Shown: positions 33,656 to 42,117 of the stretch, piece after piece
Numbering within the stretch: position 1 is the stretch's first letter
Layout: each line of letters opens with the position of its first letter
NCBI GenBank assembly: GCA_902771725.1
Contig: CACXXT010000003.1
Location: 1 to 64,000 of the forward strand
Direction of reading: 5' to 3'
Length of the DNA stretch: 64,000 nucleotides
From: an uncultured Bacteroidales bacterium
GTDB lineage: Bacteria > Bacteroidota > Bacteroidia > Bacteroidales > Bacteroidaceae
Notes under the pieces: model-generated
Databases searched by the model: none
Told to the model about the DNA's origin: nothing
The model's input: the letters and a program-made list of their open reading frames with translations, nothing else
Made by a program: the position numbers and the translations under genes

Positions 33656-34195
33656 ATGCAAAGATTCCTTGTCGTTTCCTACCGTATGCTGACGCACACC
33701 GCGGCCAGCCACAAATTGCTTTACGAAACTCCCAACGACCGCCCCGTGGCCTTCGTCACAGATATGGGTCTGATGATCGACGCTTTCGAACAGCGGCTGT
33801 CTGAACTCCAGCCGGGCGACAGCTTCGACTTCGCGCTGAAGGATGCCTTCGGGCAGCGCGATGAAGACCTCGTGCGCGCTGTGCCTCGCAAGACTTTTGA
33901 GATCAATGGCAAGTTCATCGAGGAAGAGGTCTATCCGGGAGCCGAAGTACCCCTGATGGACAACGAGGGCAACCACTTCCAGGGAACCATCGTGCAGGTG
34001 ACGGACAAGGAAGTGACCGTGGACCTCAACAACCCGCTGGCCGGACGCGAAATACAGTTCACAGGACGCGTGCTGGAAAACCGCGAAGCCACGCTGAAGG
34101 AAATCGAACAGACCGCAAAAATACTCGCTGGCGAATGTGGCTGTGGAGGCGACTGCGACGGATGCGGAGGAGGAGGATGCGGCGGATGCCAATGA
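33656..34195 (+). CDS. SlyD-like FKBP-type peptidyl-prolyl isomerase with metal-binding tail
   Basis: The 179-residue protein shows the SlyD layout: FKBP half-domain (SHKLLYETPNDRPVAFVTD), the IF chaperone insertion (DLVRAVPRKTFEINGKFIEEEV, then FQGTIVQVTDKEVTVDLNNPLAG), return to FKBP (IQFTGRVLENREAT), and a Cys/Gly-rich C-terminus with seven Cys (CGCGGDCDGCGGGGCGGC). SlyD catalyses prolyl isomerisation and binds nickel. The usual N-terminal strand is changed (QRFLVVSYRML), so isomerase activity is likely but not certain. aroC follows 28 bp downstream. Confidence 0.88.
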   Translation: MQRFLVVSYRMLTHTAASHKLLYETPNDRPVAFVTDMGLMIDAFEQRLSELQPGDSFDFALKDAFGQRDEDLVRAVPRKTFEINGKFIEEEVYPGAEVPLMDNEGNHFQGTIVQVTDKEVTVDLNNPLAGREIQFTGRVLENREATLKEIEQTAKILAGECGCGGDCDGCGGGGCGGCQ

Positions 34196-34223
34196 GCGCA
34201 AACCTGATATTTGAACCTACAGA

Positions 34224-35291
34224 ATGAATACATTTGGAACGCTATTTCGTCTGACGACTTTCGGTGAGAGCCACGGCGCTGCCATCGGCGGGGTCGTGGA
34301 CGGCTGCCCGGCGGGCATCGCGCTGGATCTCGATTTCATCAAGGCAGAACTGGACCGTCGCCGTCCCGGCCAGAGCCGTCTGACCACCGCCCGCAAGGAA
34401 GGCGACCGGGTGGAAATCCTCTCCGGCGTCTTCGAAGGACAGACGACGGGGCAGCCCATCGGCTTCATAGTGCGCAACGAGAACCAGCACAGCAACGACT
34501 ACGACGACCTGCGCGACGTCTTCCGTCCCTCGCACGCAGACTACACCTATTATATGAAATATGGCGTGCGCGACCATCGTGGCGGCGGACGCTCGTCGGC
34601 GCGCGAGACCATCAGCCGGGTGGTGGGCGGTGCCATCGCCAAGCTCTGCCTGCGCCAGCAAGGTATCGGCATCAAGGCCTGGACACAGCAGGTGGGCAAC
34701 ATCGCCTGCGACCGCGACTGGAGCCGTCTGGACCTCAGCCTCATCGAGACGAATGCCGTGCGCTGTCCCGACCCAGAAGTGGCACAGCAGATGGAGGACC
34801 TCATCCTGCAGGTGAAGGGCGAAGGCGACACCATCGGAGGCATCATCGCAGCCGTCATCACCGGGTGCCCCGTGGGACTAGGCGAACCGGCTTTCGGCAA
34901 ACTCCACGCACAACTGGGTGCAGCCATGCTCAGCATCAACGCAGCCAAGGGATTCGAATATGGCGAGGGCTTCGCCGGCGTCGCTCAGCGGGGCAGCGAG
35001 CAGAACGACATACTCACCCCCGCGGGGTGGCTCTCAAACCACTCGGGTGGCATCCAGGGCGGCATCAGCAATGGCCAGCCCATTCCCTTCCGTGTGGCTT
35101 TCAAGCCCGTAGCCACCCTGCTTCGACCCCAGCAGACCATCGACATCCACGGCAACGTCGTCACCATCCATCCCCGTGGACGCCACGACCCCTGCGTACT
35201 GCCCCGCGCAGTGCCCATCGTGGAAGCAATGGCAGCAATGGTCATCCTCGACAACTTCCTCCAGCACACCGCAAGAACCTCTAAAATCTAA
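34224..35291 (+). CDS. aroC: Chorismate synthase
   Basis: The 355-residue enzyme makes chorismate from EPSP using reduced FMN, the last shared step of aromatic amino-acid synthesis. Signatures: [19 protein letters not shown] near the N-terminus, [29 protein letters not shown], and the C-terminal [19 protein letters not shown]. Length and ends are normal. It lies between the SlyD-like gene and ilvD, probably in one operon. Confidence 0.96.
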   Translation: MNTFGTLFRLTTFGESHGAAIGGVVDGCPAGIALDLDFIKAELDRRRPGQSRLTTARKEGDRVEILSGVFEGQTTGQPIGFIVRNENQHSNDYDDLRDVFRPSHADYTYYMKYGVRDHRGGGRSSARETISRVVGGAIAKLCLRQQGIGIKAWTQQVGNIACDRDWSRLDLSLIETNAVRCPDPEVAQQMEDLILQVKGEGDTIGGIIAAVITGCPVGLGEPAFGKLHAQLGAAMLSINAAKGFEYGEGFAGVAQRGSEQNDILTPAGWLSNHSGGIQGGISNGQPIPFRVAFKPVATLLRPQQTIDIHGNVVTIHPRGRHDPCVLPRAVPIVEAMAAMVILDNFLQHTARTSKI

Positions 35292-35332
35292 TAAACTCTA
35301 AACTCCAAAACTTCTCTAAACTCTAAACTTTT
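35289..35332. repeat. TAAACTC-type heptamer array directly before ilvD
   Basis: Copies of CTAAACTC and a degenerate middle fill the 43-bp aroC-ilvD gap and end at the ilvD ATG. Confidence 0.75.
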
Positions 35333-35334
35333 AT

Positions 35335-37212
35335 ATGTCACACCCTCTTCGCAGCTCAGTCTGCACCGAAGGACGCCGCATGGCAGGAGCCCGCGCACTA
35401 TGGGTCGCCAACGGCATGAAACGCGAACAATTCGGGCGCCCCATCATCGCCATCGTCAATAGCTTCACCCAGTTCGTGCCCGGTCACACACACCTCCACG
35501 AAGCCGGACAAATCGTCAAACGCGAAATTGAAAGCCTCGGCTGCTATGCCGCAGAGTTCAACACCATCGCCATCGACGACGGCATCGCCATGGGCCACGA
35601 CGGCATGCTCTATTCCCTACCCTCCCGCGACATCATCGCAGACTCCGTGGAATATATGGTCAACGCCCACAAGGCCGATGCCATGATCTGCATCTCCAAC
35701 TGCGACAAGATCACCCCTGGAATGCTCATGGCTGCTATGCGGCTGAACATCCCCGCCATCTTCGTCTCCGGAGGACCCATGGAAGCCGGAAAGTACAAGG
35801 GCGAGAACCTCGACCTCATCGCGGCCATGGTCAAGGGCGCTGACGCCACCGTCTCCGACGACGAACTGGCAGAGGTCGAGCAGCGCGCATGCCCCGGATG
35901 CGGATGCTGCTCCGGTATGTTCACCGCAAACTCCATGAACTCTCTCACCGAAGCCATAGGACTGGCACTGCCCGGCAACGGCACCGTACTCGCCACACAC
36001 AAGAACCGCGTACGACTCATGCAGCAGGCCGCACGACAGATCGTCAGGAACGCACTCGCCTATTACGAGGACGACGACGAGAGCGTGCTGCCACGCAGCA
36101 TCGCCACACGCCAGGCCTTCCTCAACGCCATGACACTCGACATCGCCATGGGAGGCAGCACCAACACCATCCTCCACCTGCTCGCCATCGCCCAGGAGGG
36201 AGAAGTGGACTTCACCATGAAGGATATCGACGCCCTCTCGCGCCGCGTGCCCTGCCTCTGCAAGCTCGCACCCAACACACAGATGTACAGCGTCGAAGAC
36301 TGCAACCGCGCCGGAGGCATCCTCGGCATCCTTGCCGAGCTCAACCGCGGAGGACTCATCGACACCGACGTCCTCCGCGTGGAAGGCGGCACCCTCTCCC
36401 GCGCCCTCGCCACCCACGACCTCTGCTCCCCCTCCGCCCCTTCCCCCTCCGCCCCTTCTCCCTCCTCTCCGGTGAGTGTGGGCGACGGTTTTCCCGTCGC
36501 CTCCCCCTCCTCCCCCTCCCCAATCGCCTCCCTCTACCTCTCCGCCCCCGGCGGCCGCTTCTGCAACCAACTCGGCGCCCAGGAGAACTACTACGACACC
36601 CTCGACACCGACCGCACCTGCGGATGCATCCGCGATATCGAACACGCCTACACCCGCGACGGTGGCCTGGCCGTGCTCTTCGGTAACATCGCCCAGGACG
36701 GCTGCGTCGTCAAGACCGCCGGCGTCGACGAGAGCATCTGGCACTTCCGCGGCCCCGCCGTGGTCTTCGACAGCCAGGAAGACGCCTGCGAGGGCATACT
36801 CGGAGGGCGTGTCAAGGCTGGCGATGTCGTCGTCATCACCCACGAAGGCCCCAAGGGCGGACCCGGTATGCAGGAAATGCTCTACCCCACCTCCTATATC
36901 AAGAGCATGCATCTCGGCAAGGAATGCGCCCTCATCACCGACGGCCGTTTCTCCGGCGGCACCAGCGGACTATCCATCGGACACGTCTCGCCAGAGGCTG
37001 CCAGCGGAGGCAACATCGGAAAACTCGTGGACGGCGACATCATCGAGATCGACATCCCATCCCGCACCATCAACGTCCTCCTCTCCGACGAGGAACTCGC
37101 AGCACGTCCCCAGCAGCCACTCCGCCGCCACCGCGTCGTCAGCAAGAGCCTGCGCGCCTACGCACAGAGTGTCTCCAGCGCCGACAAGGGCGGTGTCCGC
37201 TTCATCGACTGA
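35335..37212 (+). CDS. ilvD: Dihydroxy-acid dehydratase
   Basis: The 625-residue Fe-S enzyme dehydrates 2,3-dihydroxy-isovalerate and -methylvalerate in branched-chain amino-acid synthesis. Visible signatures: [18 protein letters not shown] and [17 protein letters not shown], both with Fe-S ligand Cys, [14 protein letters not shown], and the C-terminal [14 protein letters not shown] and [14 protein letters not shown]. Residues about 365-400 are a Ser/Pro-rich insertion ([15 protein letters not shown], then [14 protein letters not shown]) where other IlvD proteins have a short charged loop; it carries a palindromic element. Conserved catalytic segments lie either side and the frame is intact. 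Confidence 0.95.
   Translation: MSHPLRSSVCTEGRRMAGARALWVANGMKREQFGRPIIAIVNSFTQFVPGHTHLHEAGQIVKREIESLGCYAAEFNTIAIDDGIAMGHDGMLYSLPSRDIIADSVEYMVNAHKADAMICISNCDKITPGMLMAAMRLNIPAIFVSGGPMEAGKYKGENLDLIAAMVKGADATVSDDELAEVEQRACPGCGCCSGMFTANSMNSLTEAIGLALPGNGTVLATHKNRVRLMQQAARQIVRNALAYYEDDDESVLPRSIATRQAFLNAMTLDIAMGGSTNTILHLLAIAQEGEVDFTMKDIDALSRRVPCLCKLAPNTQMYSVEDCNRAGGILGILAELNRGGLIDTDVLRVEGGTLSRALATHDLCSPSAPSPSAPSPSSPVSVGDGFPVASPSSPSPIASLYLSAPGGRFCNQLGAQENYYDTLDTDRTCGCIRDIEHAYTRDGGLAVLFGNIAQDGCVVKTAGVDESIWHFRGPAVVFDSQEDACEGILGGRVKAGDVVVITHEGPKGGPGMQEMLYPTSYIKSMHLGKECALITDGRFSGGTSGLSIGHVSPEAASGGNIGKLVDGDIIEIDIPSRTINVLLSDEELAARPQQPLRRHRVVSKSLRAYAQSVSSADKGGVRFID
36471..36501 (+). repeat. Palindromic element inside ilvD
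   Basis: GGTGAGTGTG is followed by an 8-bp stem GGCGACGG (36481-36488), loop TTTTC and CCGTCGCC (36494-36501), translated [10 protein letters not shown]. It has the longest stem of the four elements and lies between CCCCCTCC-rich tracts on both sides. Confidence 0.7.
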
Positions 37213-37267
37213 CTCCGTCCCCGCTCCCCCGCATTTATCCCTATTTTCCAGTGCAAGGCAGACAAAA

Positions 37268-37302
37268 AAGCCCCGCCGTGTCATCTCGACAGGGCGGGGC
37301 TT
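37268..37302 (-). terminator. Rho-independent terminator after the smalltalk-like gene
   Basis: A 10-bp perfect stem AAGCCCCGCC (37268-37277) / GGCGGGGCTT (37293-37302) with, on the minus strand, a run of T residues immediately after. It lies 24 bp beyond the stop of the minus-strand small gene, and also 56 bp after ilvD on the other strand. Confidence 0.8.
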
Positions 37303-37325
37303 CATTGATGAGTTGCGGACGTGCG

Positions 37326-37436
37326 TCATTGCACGATTCCGGCGGCGTGTGCGCCCACGTTGGTGAGCAGTGCGGTGATGATGGTGACGATAATCTCACT
37401 AATCCGCTTCAAGGTTTTCTTGGTACTGTCTTTCAT
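37326..37436 (-). CDS. Smalltalk-like small protein (36 residues)
   Basis: Too short for routine gene finding, this frame begins ATG at 37436 and encodes MKDSTKKTLKRISEIIVTII and then TALLTNVGAHAAGIVQ. A basic N-terminus followed by one hydrophobic helix is the pattern of the smalltalk proteins annotated in Bacteroides and Prevotella (about 30-36 residues, unknown function, often beside an HU-family gene and an amidase). A terminator follows directly. Neither usual partner is complete here, though a possible remnant lies just upstream. Confidence 0.65.
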   Translation of the reverse strand: MKDSTKKTLKRISEIIVTIITALLTNVGAHAAGIVQ

Positions 37437-37455
37437 GGTGGGATTTTTTTTATGG

Positions 37456-37632
37456 TTAATACTGACGTTGTTCTCTTTTAAAACTCCATCCCGCAGGCCC
37501 CTCCACTCCCTGGGAGGGGTTGGGGGTGGGTCTTCTTTTCGGCTCCTCGTTGCCTTCGTCCTCCTTGGGCGTCCAGTCGACGTTGGTCTTACATGAATTC
37601 AAGACATGAATGGGCACTCCGGTGGAGTGCAT
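37456..37632 (-). CDS. Hypothetical 58-residue frame, possibly a gene remnant
   Basis: An ATG at 37632 opens a frame containing SCKTNVDWTPKEDEGNEEPK, which has acidic/Trp character unlike random translation, followed by RRPTPNPSQGVEGPAGW encoded by a dispersed C-rich palindrome (37498-37533). It ends 20 bp before the smalltalk-like gene. It may be the tail of a degraded HU-type gene truncated by the repeat, or no gene at all. No family recognised. Confidence 0.3.
   Translation of the reverse strand: MHSTGVPIHVLNSCKTNVDWTPKEDEGNEEPKRRPTPNPSQGVEGPAGWSFKREQRQY
37498..37533. repeat. C/G-rich palindromic repeat
   Basis: CCCCTCCACTCCCTGGGAGG followed by GGTTGGGGGTGGG; its reverse complement resembles the repeat at 13965-14003 (CCCCAACCC.TCCC...GGGAG.GGGG). 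The rest of 37213-37759 holds the terminator, the small frames listed and about 120 bp of AT-rich DNA before the AAA gene, with no clear TAnnTTTG box. Confidence 0.5.
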
Positions 37633-37759
37633 GCGAAACTACAGATGGTAATTTACACAAAAAACAATAGTAGCATAAAAAAATAATGCCCCAGATGATT
37701 AAATATTCTGCGGGAAGGCTCTATATTAATTGCGTGAACCTTAAAAAAAGCGATTGATT

Positions 37760-39436
37760 ATGGCAAGAAAGACAGAGACCAAGGATGCTACACGCCAGAC
37801 GACTGGCAAGAAGAAGAAGACGTTGCTCGGTGCCATCGAGCACATTGTACAAGAGTCCAGAGACTCCAAGCTGAGCGCCGAGGCCATGGCGAGGATGGCC
37901 AAGGATACGCGATTCCTGGCCAAGAGTTTCGGCATCACCCCCCGACAAGCTGTGCTGTTCAGCATCTGCATGGAGAAAGGCCCGCGGCGCGTGGACTTCG
38001 ACGACCTGGCCACGTTCCTGGATGTCAGCAACATCCGCATCCTCACCTACGGCGATGACATTGATGCACTGGTGCGCCGCCGCCTGCTGCGCTACCGCGA
38101 CGTGAAGGACGAGGACGAATTCGACGTGCCGCAGCCGGTCATCAAGGCGCTGAAGCACAACGAGGTCTACGAGATGCCGCCGCGCACCGGCCTGGACTGC
38201 TACGAGCTCTTCGAGCGAATCAATCAACTCTTCGAGGACCTCAACGACGACGCCATCGACGCGGGCACGCTGTACCACGAGCTGGACTTGCTGATGAACG
38301 ACAACCCGCAGGTGAACTTCGTCGCCCAACTGGACGACCTCGAAATCGGAGACAAGGACGACTGGCTGCTGCTGGTGCTCTTCTGCCACCTGCTGGTGAA
38401 CAAGGACGACGACGATATCCGCTTCGGACAGATGGAGAGCATCTTCGAGTACACCTCGGACTTCAACTACGCCCGCGGAGAGCTGCGCTCCGGCACCCAC
38501 TCGCTGATGCTCTCCGGACTGATAGAGCACATCTGCGAGGACGGCATCGCCTCCCCCACCCGATTCCATCTCAGCGACAGCGCCAAGCGCAGGCTGCTCA
38601 GCGAACTGAAGCTGAATGCCGGCGATGACAAGATTGCCGACGTGGTCAAGGCCAAAGACTTGACGGCCAAGGAGTTGTTCTACGTCGGCGAGAACGTTCG
38701 CCAGGTGGAGGAACTCCGCTCGCTGCTCGAGCCCGGGAAGTACCAGGAGGTCCTCGAGCGCATGAAGCAGCACGGCTTCCGCACGGGGTTCACCTGCCTG
38801 TTCTACGGGGGCCCCGGCACGGGAAAGACCGAGACGGCCTACCAGCTGGCACGACAGACGGGGCGAGACATCCTGGTCGTGGACGTGCCGCAGATCAAGA
38901 GCAAGTGGGTGGGCGACTCGGAGAAGAACATCAAGGCGCTGTTCGACCGCTACCGCGAGCTGGTGCGCCGCTCGGAGCAGGCGCCCATCCTGCTCTTCAA
39001 CGAGGCCGACGCCATCATCGGCATCCGCAAGCAGGGTGCCTCCAGTGCCGTGGACAAGATGGAGAACAGCCTGCAGAACATCATCCTCCAGGAGATGGAG
39101 ACACTGGACGGCATCATGATTGCCACGACGAACCTGACGCAGAACCTGGACACGGCCTTCGAGCGCCGCTTCCTCTACAAGATCAACTTCGTCAAACCCG
39201 ATGCCGGCGTGCGTCAGCGCATCTGGCAGACGATGATGCCCTCGCTCTCGGAGTCCGACGCCCGCGCACTGGCCACGAGCTACGATTTCAGCGGCGGACA
39301 GATCGAGAACATCACCCGCAAGGCCACCGTCAACGCCATCCTCCACGGCGACGAAGCCAACGACCTGGCACGACTCACGGACTACTGCAACGCCGAACGA
39401 CTCGACGGCAGCGAACGACGCAAGGTCGGATTCTGA
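37760..39436 (+). CDS. AAA-family ATPase
   Basis: The start is set at ATG 37760 (MARKTETKD), since the longer frame begins with TTG six bases earlier. The 558-residue protein has a basic N-terminus and a ~320-residue helical region without a recognised domain (HTH-like segment about 50-100). A C-terminal AAA module follows: Walker A YGGPGTGKTETA (about 350), Walker B-like PILLFNEADAI (about 411-420, Asn before Glu instead of Asp), sensor 1 IATTNLT, arginine-finger region FERRFLYKI. The form resembles single-AAA proteins of Bacteroidota with unknown role. A strong terminator closes the gene. Confidence 0.85.
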   Translation: MARKTETKDATRQTTGKKKKTLLGAIEHIVQESRDSKLSAEAMARMAKDTRFLAKSFGITPRQAVLFSICMEKGPRRVDFDDLATFLDVSNIRILTYGDDIDALVRRRLLRYRDVKDEDEFDVPQPVIKALKHNEVYEMPPRTGLDCYELFERINQLFEDLNDDAIDAGTLYHELDLLMNDNPQVNFVAQLDDLEIGDKDDWLLLVLFCHLLVNKDDDDIRFGQMESIFEYTSDFNYARGELRSGTHSLMLSGLIEHICEDGIASPTRFHLSDSAKRRLLSELKLNAGDDKIADVVKAKDLTAKELFYVGENVRQVEELRSLLEPGKYQEVLERMKQHGFRTGFTCLFYGGPGTGKTETAYQLARQTGRDILVVDVPQIKSKWVGDSEKNIKALFDRYRELVRRSEQAPILLFNEADAIIGIRKQGASSAVDKMENSLQNIILQEMETLDGIMIATTNLTQNLDTAFERRFLYKINFVKPDAGVRQRIWQTMMPSLSESDARALATSYDFSGGQIENITRKATVNAILHGDEANDLARLTDYCNAERLDGSERRKVGF

Positions 39437-39437
39437 G

Positions 39438-39476
39438 ACAGCGAGGGCTGCCGGAATAGCCGGCAGCCCTCGCTGT
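39438..39476. terminator. Terminator between convergent AAA ATPase and ion-channel genes
   Basis: A perfect 17-bp stem (39438-39454 with 39460-39476) with loop AATAG, followed by TTTATTTTA. It serves two convergent genes. Confidence 0.88.
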
Positions 39477-39491
39477 TTATTTTACATGACA

Positions 39492-40304
39492 TCAGAGTTT
39501 CTCGCCGCAATGCGAGCAGTAGCGGTCTGACTTGCGCACCTTGTAGTCGCAGCGGGGACAGTGGCCTTCGCGCACGGGCTCACGCGTCTCGTCGATGAAG
39601 CTGGCGCTGACGATACCTGTGGGGATGGCGATGATCGTGTAGCCCAGCAACATGATGAATCCGCTGAGCAGGCGGCCCAGGTGCGTGACGGGCGTGATGT
39701 CGCCGTAGCCCACGGTGCTCAGCGTGGTGATAGCCCAATAGATACTCGTGCCGATATCCGTGAACCCGGAACCGGGCTGACCCGATTCGATGATGAACAT
39801 CAGCGTGCCCAGCACACAGGTAAGCACGAGCACAAAGAGGAAATAGACGGCAATCTTGTGCATACTCTTGCCCACGGCACGCAGCAGCAGATGACCCTCG
39901 TTGATGAACGCAAACAGACGGAAGATGCGGAAGATACGCAGGAAACGTACGGCCCTCAGCACCAGCATATAGCGCGCCCCGGGCAGGAAGAAGGTCAGGT
40001 ACGGAGGCAGCACGGCCACGAGGTCGATGATACCCCAGAGCGAGAGGGCGTAGCCGCGAGGGCTCTCGGCACAATAGAGGCGCAGGATATACTCTGCGGT
40101 GAAGAGCACCGTCAGCAGACCCTCCAGGATGTTCAGCACCAGCCGCACCGTGGGGTGCAGCGAGGGCATACTCTCCACAAAGAGGGTCAGCAACGAGAGC
40201 ACGATGGCCACCAGCACACCGATATCGAAGGCGCGCCCGCTGCGGGTGTCGTCGTTGAAGAAGATCTCGCGAAGCCTCTCGCGCCGTGTAAGTTCCTTTT
40301 CCAT
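39492..40304 (-). CDS. Voltage-gated-type potassium channel with C-terminal zinc ribbon
   Basis: The 270-residue protein has six transmembrane segments of the ion-transport family: S4-like VLRAVRFLRIFRIFRLF with regularly spaced Arg, then pore helix and selectivity filter TTLSTVGYGD, and the inner helix. The C-terminus has two CxxC pairs (CPRCDYKVRKSDRYCSHCG), forming a zinc-ribbon-like end. The filter indicates K+ selectivity. It lies 34 bp downstream of the kinase-like gene on the same strand and is probably co-transcribed. Confidence 0.9.
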   Translation of the reverse strand: MEKELTRRERLREIFFNDDTRSGRAFDIGVLVAIVLSLLTLFVESMPSLHPTVRLVLNILEGLLTVLFTAEYILRLYCAESPRGYALSLWGIIDLVAVLPPYLTFFLPGARYMLVLRAVRFLRIFRIFRLFAFINEGHLLLRAVGKSMHKIAVYFLFVLVLTCVLGTLMFIIESGQPGSGFTDIGTSIYWAITTLSTVGYGDITPVTHLGRLLSGFIMLLGYTIIAIPTGIVSASFIDETREPVREGHCPRCDYKVRKSDRYCSHCGEKL

Positions 40305-40338
40305 AGTTTCCTTTTCAGGCCGCAGCCTTCAGTTTCAA

Positions 40339-41844
40339 TTACACTTGCAGGTCCAACACGAATCGTGTGCCGCGGGTGAACTGTGGATCGATATTCAGGT
40401 CTCCGTTCATGCGCAAGGCCATCTGGCGGCAGATGGGCAGTCCCAGTCCGTCGCCCTGGGTGAGGTCATGGATTTCCAGGAAGGGTTTGAAGACATCCTC
40501 ACGCTTCTCCTCGGGAATGGAGGAACCGGTATTCGACACCAGGAACTGCAGCTTGTGGGGACCTCGTTTCTTGAATTCCAGCGTGATGTTGCCGCCCTCG
40601 GGAGTGAAGTCGGCAGCGTTGCCCAGCAGGTGCAGCAGGATGTGGCGCACGTAGTCGCGGCAGAGCGGTGCACTCATGTGCGGAGCGTCTACCTTCAGGT
40701 GTACTCCCTGCTTGATCTGAGGCTTCACGGCCGCTGCCACCTCGTCGCAGAAGAGAGGAATCTGTGTGTCCTCCGGCTGCGGGGCATCGTCCGCGGAGCG
40801 TTCCAGCTGCGAGAGCGTCTGGATATGATTGGAGAAATCCAGCAGCGCGCGCACCTCCGGCTGATTGCTATTGAGTTTCTGCAGCGTCGGTTCCAGTTGG
40901 GCAGAGATATTGCTGATGAACTGCGCCTTCAGCGCGTTGTTCTCGTTGGCCAGACGGATGGTGCGCTTCTGCTTGCGAGTCAGCACGATGAATCGCAGCA
41001 GCACCAGGATGGCCAGCACCAGCGCCGCTGCCAGGATGGCAGAGAGGACCCCCAGCCCCGTGATGACGGCAGCGCGGGACTTCAGCGAGCTGTCGCGCTC
41101 CGCGATGGTAGCCTCGCCCGCCTCGATCTGCTGCTTCAGTGCACCCACCTCGTCGGCACGCTTGAGTTCGCTGACGGAGTCCTTCCAGGCGATGTAGCTG
41201 CTGTAGGCCTGGGCCACCATATTCGAGTTGCCGGAGCGGCGGCCGTTGGTAATCAGGGTCTGATAGGCATCGTCCACCTTGTCGTAGGCCTTCGAGGCCG
41301 TCAGCTTCGACGTCATCTCGCCGAAGACTGCGTTACCCTTCTCGTTCATCCCGAACGTGTAGTAGTAGATGGCCTTGGTGTAGAGCAGGTCGTCCTTCAC
41401 GCGCTCGTCCTTCGTGGTGGCAGCCTCGCGGTCCATGATGGCCAGTTGCTCCTGGGCGTTGGCAACCTTGCGGAGCTTCATGTACATCTGCAGACGTTCT
41501 TTCGTCGTGTAGTACTGCAGTGCGGACTTGTCCGCGTTCGGAGCGTTGTTGATGCTGGCGTCGATACGTCGCAGCAGGTCGAAGGCTTCCTTGTAGAAGT
41601 TCTCCTTGTAGTACAGCGCAGCACCCTTGGTACCGCATTCCACCGCCTGCTGCATCTGCCCCTTTGCGGCATAGTCCTCGAAGGCACGGATATAAAGCGA
41701 GCGTGCCTGGGCGATGTTCTCCTTGACGTTGACAGCTTCGGCGCGTTGCTGCAGATCACTCTTTGCCGGCTCCTCTGCGCCGGCCACGGCGCAGCAGAGT
41801 AGCAGATTCACGAATACTATCAGAAAATTTTTTCTAATCATCAT
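40339..41844 (-). CDS. Membrane sensor with histidine-kinase-type ATPase domain, phosphoacceptor His missing
   Basis: The start is taken at ATG 41844 (MMIRKNFLIVFVNLLLC, a signal peptide), because a promoter lies just upstream and an earlier in-frame start at 41946 would precede it. The 501-residue protein has a TPR-like periplasmic part (about 25-250), one transmembrane helix (VLSAILAAALVLAILVLLRF), a helical dimerisation region and a HATPase_c domain: N box HILLHLLGNAADFTPEGG, G1-like VSNTGSSIP and G2 GDGLGLPICRQM. Where kinases read NISHELRTPL, this reads NISAQLEPTL, so the His is Ala or Gln. It may signal without autophosphorylation, or dimerise with another kinase. No response regulator is adjacent. 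Confidence 0.8.
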   Translation of the reverse strand: MMIRKNFLIVFVNLLLCCAVAGAEEPAKSDLQQRAEAVNVKENIAQARSLYIRAFEDYAAKGQMQQAVECGTKGAALYYKENFYKEAFDLLRRIDASINNAPNADKSALQYYTTKERLQMYMKLRKVANAQEQLAIMDREAATTKDERVKDDLLYTKAIYYYTFGMNEKGNAVFGEMTSKLTASKAYDKVDDAYQTLITNGRRSGNSNMVAQAYSSYIAWKDSVSELKRADEVGALKQQIEAGEATIAERDSSLKSRAAVITGLGVLSAILAAALVLAILVLLRFIVLTRKQKRTIRLANENNALKAQFISNISAQLEPTLQKLNSNQPEVRALLDFSNHIQTLSQLERSADDAPQPEDTQIPLFCDEVAAAVKPQIKQGVHLKVDAPHMSAPLCRDYVRHILLHLLGNAADFTPEGGNITLEFKKRGPHKLQFLVSNTGSSIPEEKREDVFKPFLEIHDLTQGDGLGLPICRQMALRMNGDLNIDPQFTRGTRFVLDLQV

Positions 41845-41868
41845 TCTTATGCTTTTGGTTTCGTAGTG

Positions 41869-41899
41869 CAAAAGTAGGCATTTATTCTTTACGAACAAA
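41869..41899 (-). promoter_or_regulatory. Promoter for the kinase-like gene
   Basis: On the minus strand TACTTTTG (plus 41869-41876) is a -7 box, with TTTG (plus 41896-41899) 19 bp upstream. The start codon lies about 25 bp downstream. Confidence 0.8.
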
Positions 41900-41938
41900 A
41901 TATTTTGGGGATAATGTGCGTTAAAAGATGCTTTCTCC

Positions 41939-41969
41939 TTGGTCACCTCGACGAAAAAGAGTATTTTTG
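41939..41969 (+). promoter_or_regulatory. Promoter for the steroid-reductase-family gene
   Basis: TTGG at 41939-41942 and TATTTTTG at 41962-41969 are 19 bp apart. The leader to the ATG is about 140 nt and contains two repeat types. Confidence 0.7.
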
Positions 41970-42026
41970 CACATCCTTTCTATCATCTTATCCTTCTTTG
42001 ACAAGTATGAATACACAGGGAATAAG

Positions 42027-42056
42027 CCCCGTAGGGGCGACACCCTTCGGGGTTTT
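42027..42056. repeat. CCCCGTAGGGGCGACACCCT-type hairpin repeat in the 5' leader
   Basis: Two adjacent small hairpins, CCCCGTAGGGG and CCCTTCGGG (inside CACCCTTCGGGGT), lie within the transcribed leader. I recall similar sequences dispersed in Bacteroides intergenic DNA. Confidence 0.5.
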
Positions 42057-42063
42057 ACCTGCG

Positions 42064-42110
42064 AAACTCTAAACTCTAAACTTAAAAACTACTCTAAACT
42101 CTAAACTAAA
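42064..42110. repeat. TAAACTC-type heptamer array before the steroid-reductase-family gene
   Basis: Two blocks of ACTCTAAACTCTAAACT separated by TAAAAACT occupy the last part of the leader, ending 7 bases before the ATG. Confidence 0.75.
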
Positions 42111-42117
42111 TAACATA

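Noticed and set aside
41845-41946. Longer N-terminus of the kinase-like protein
   Set aside because: It would place the start upstream of a good consensus promoter and in front of a signal peptide.
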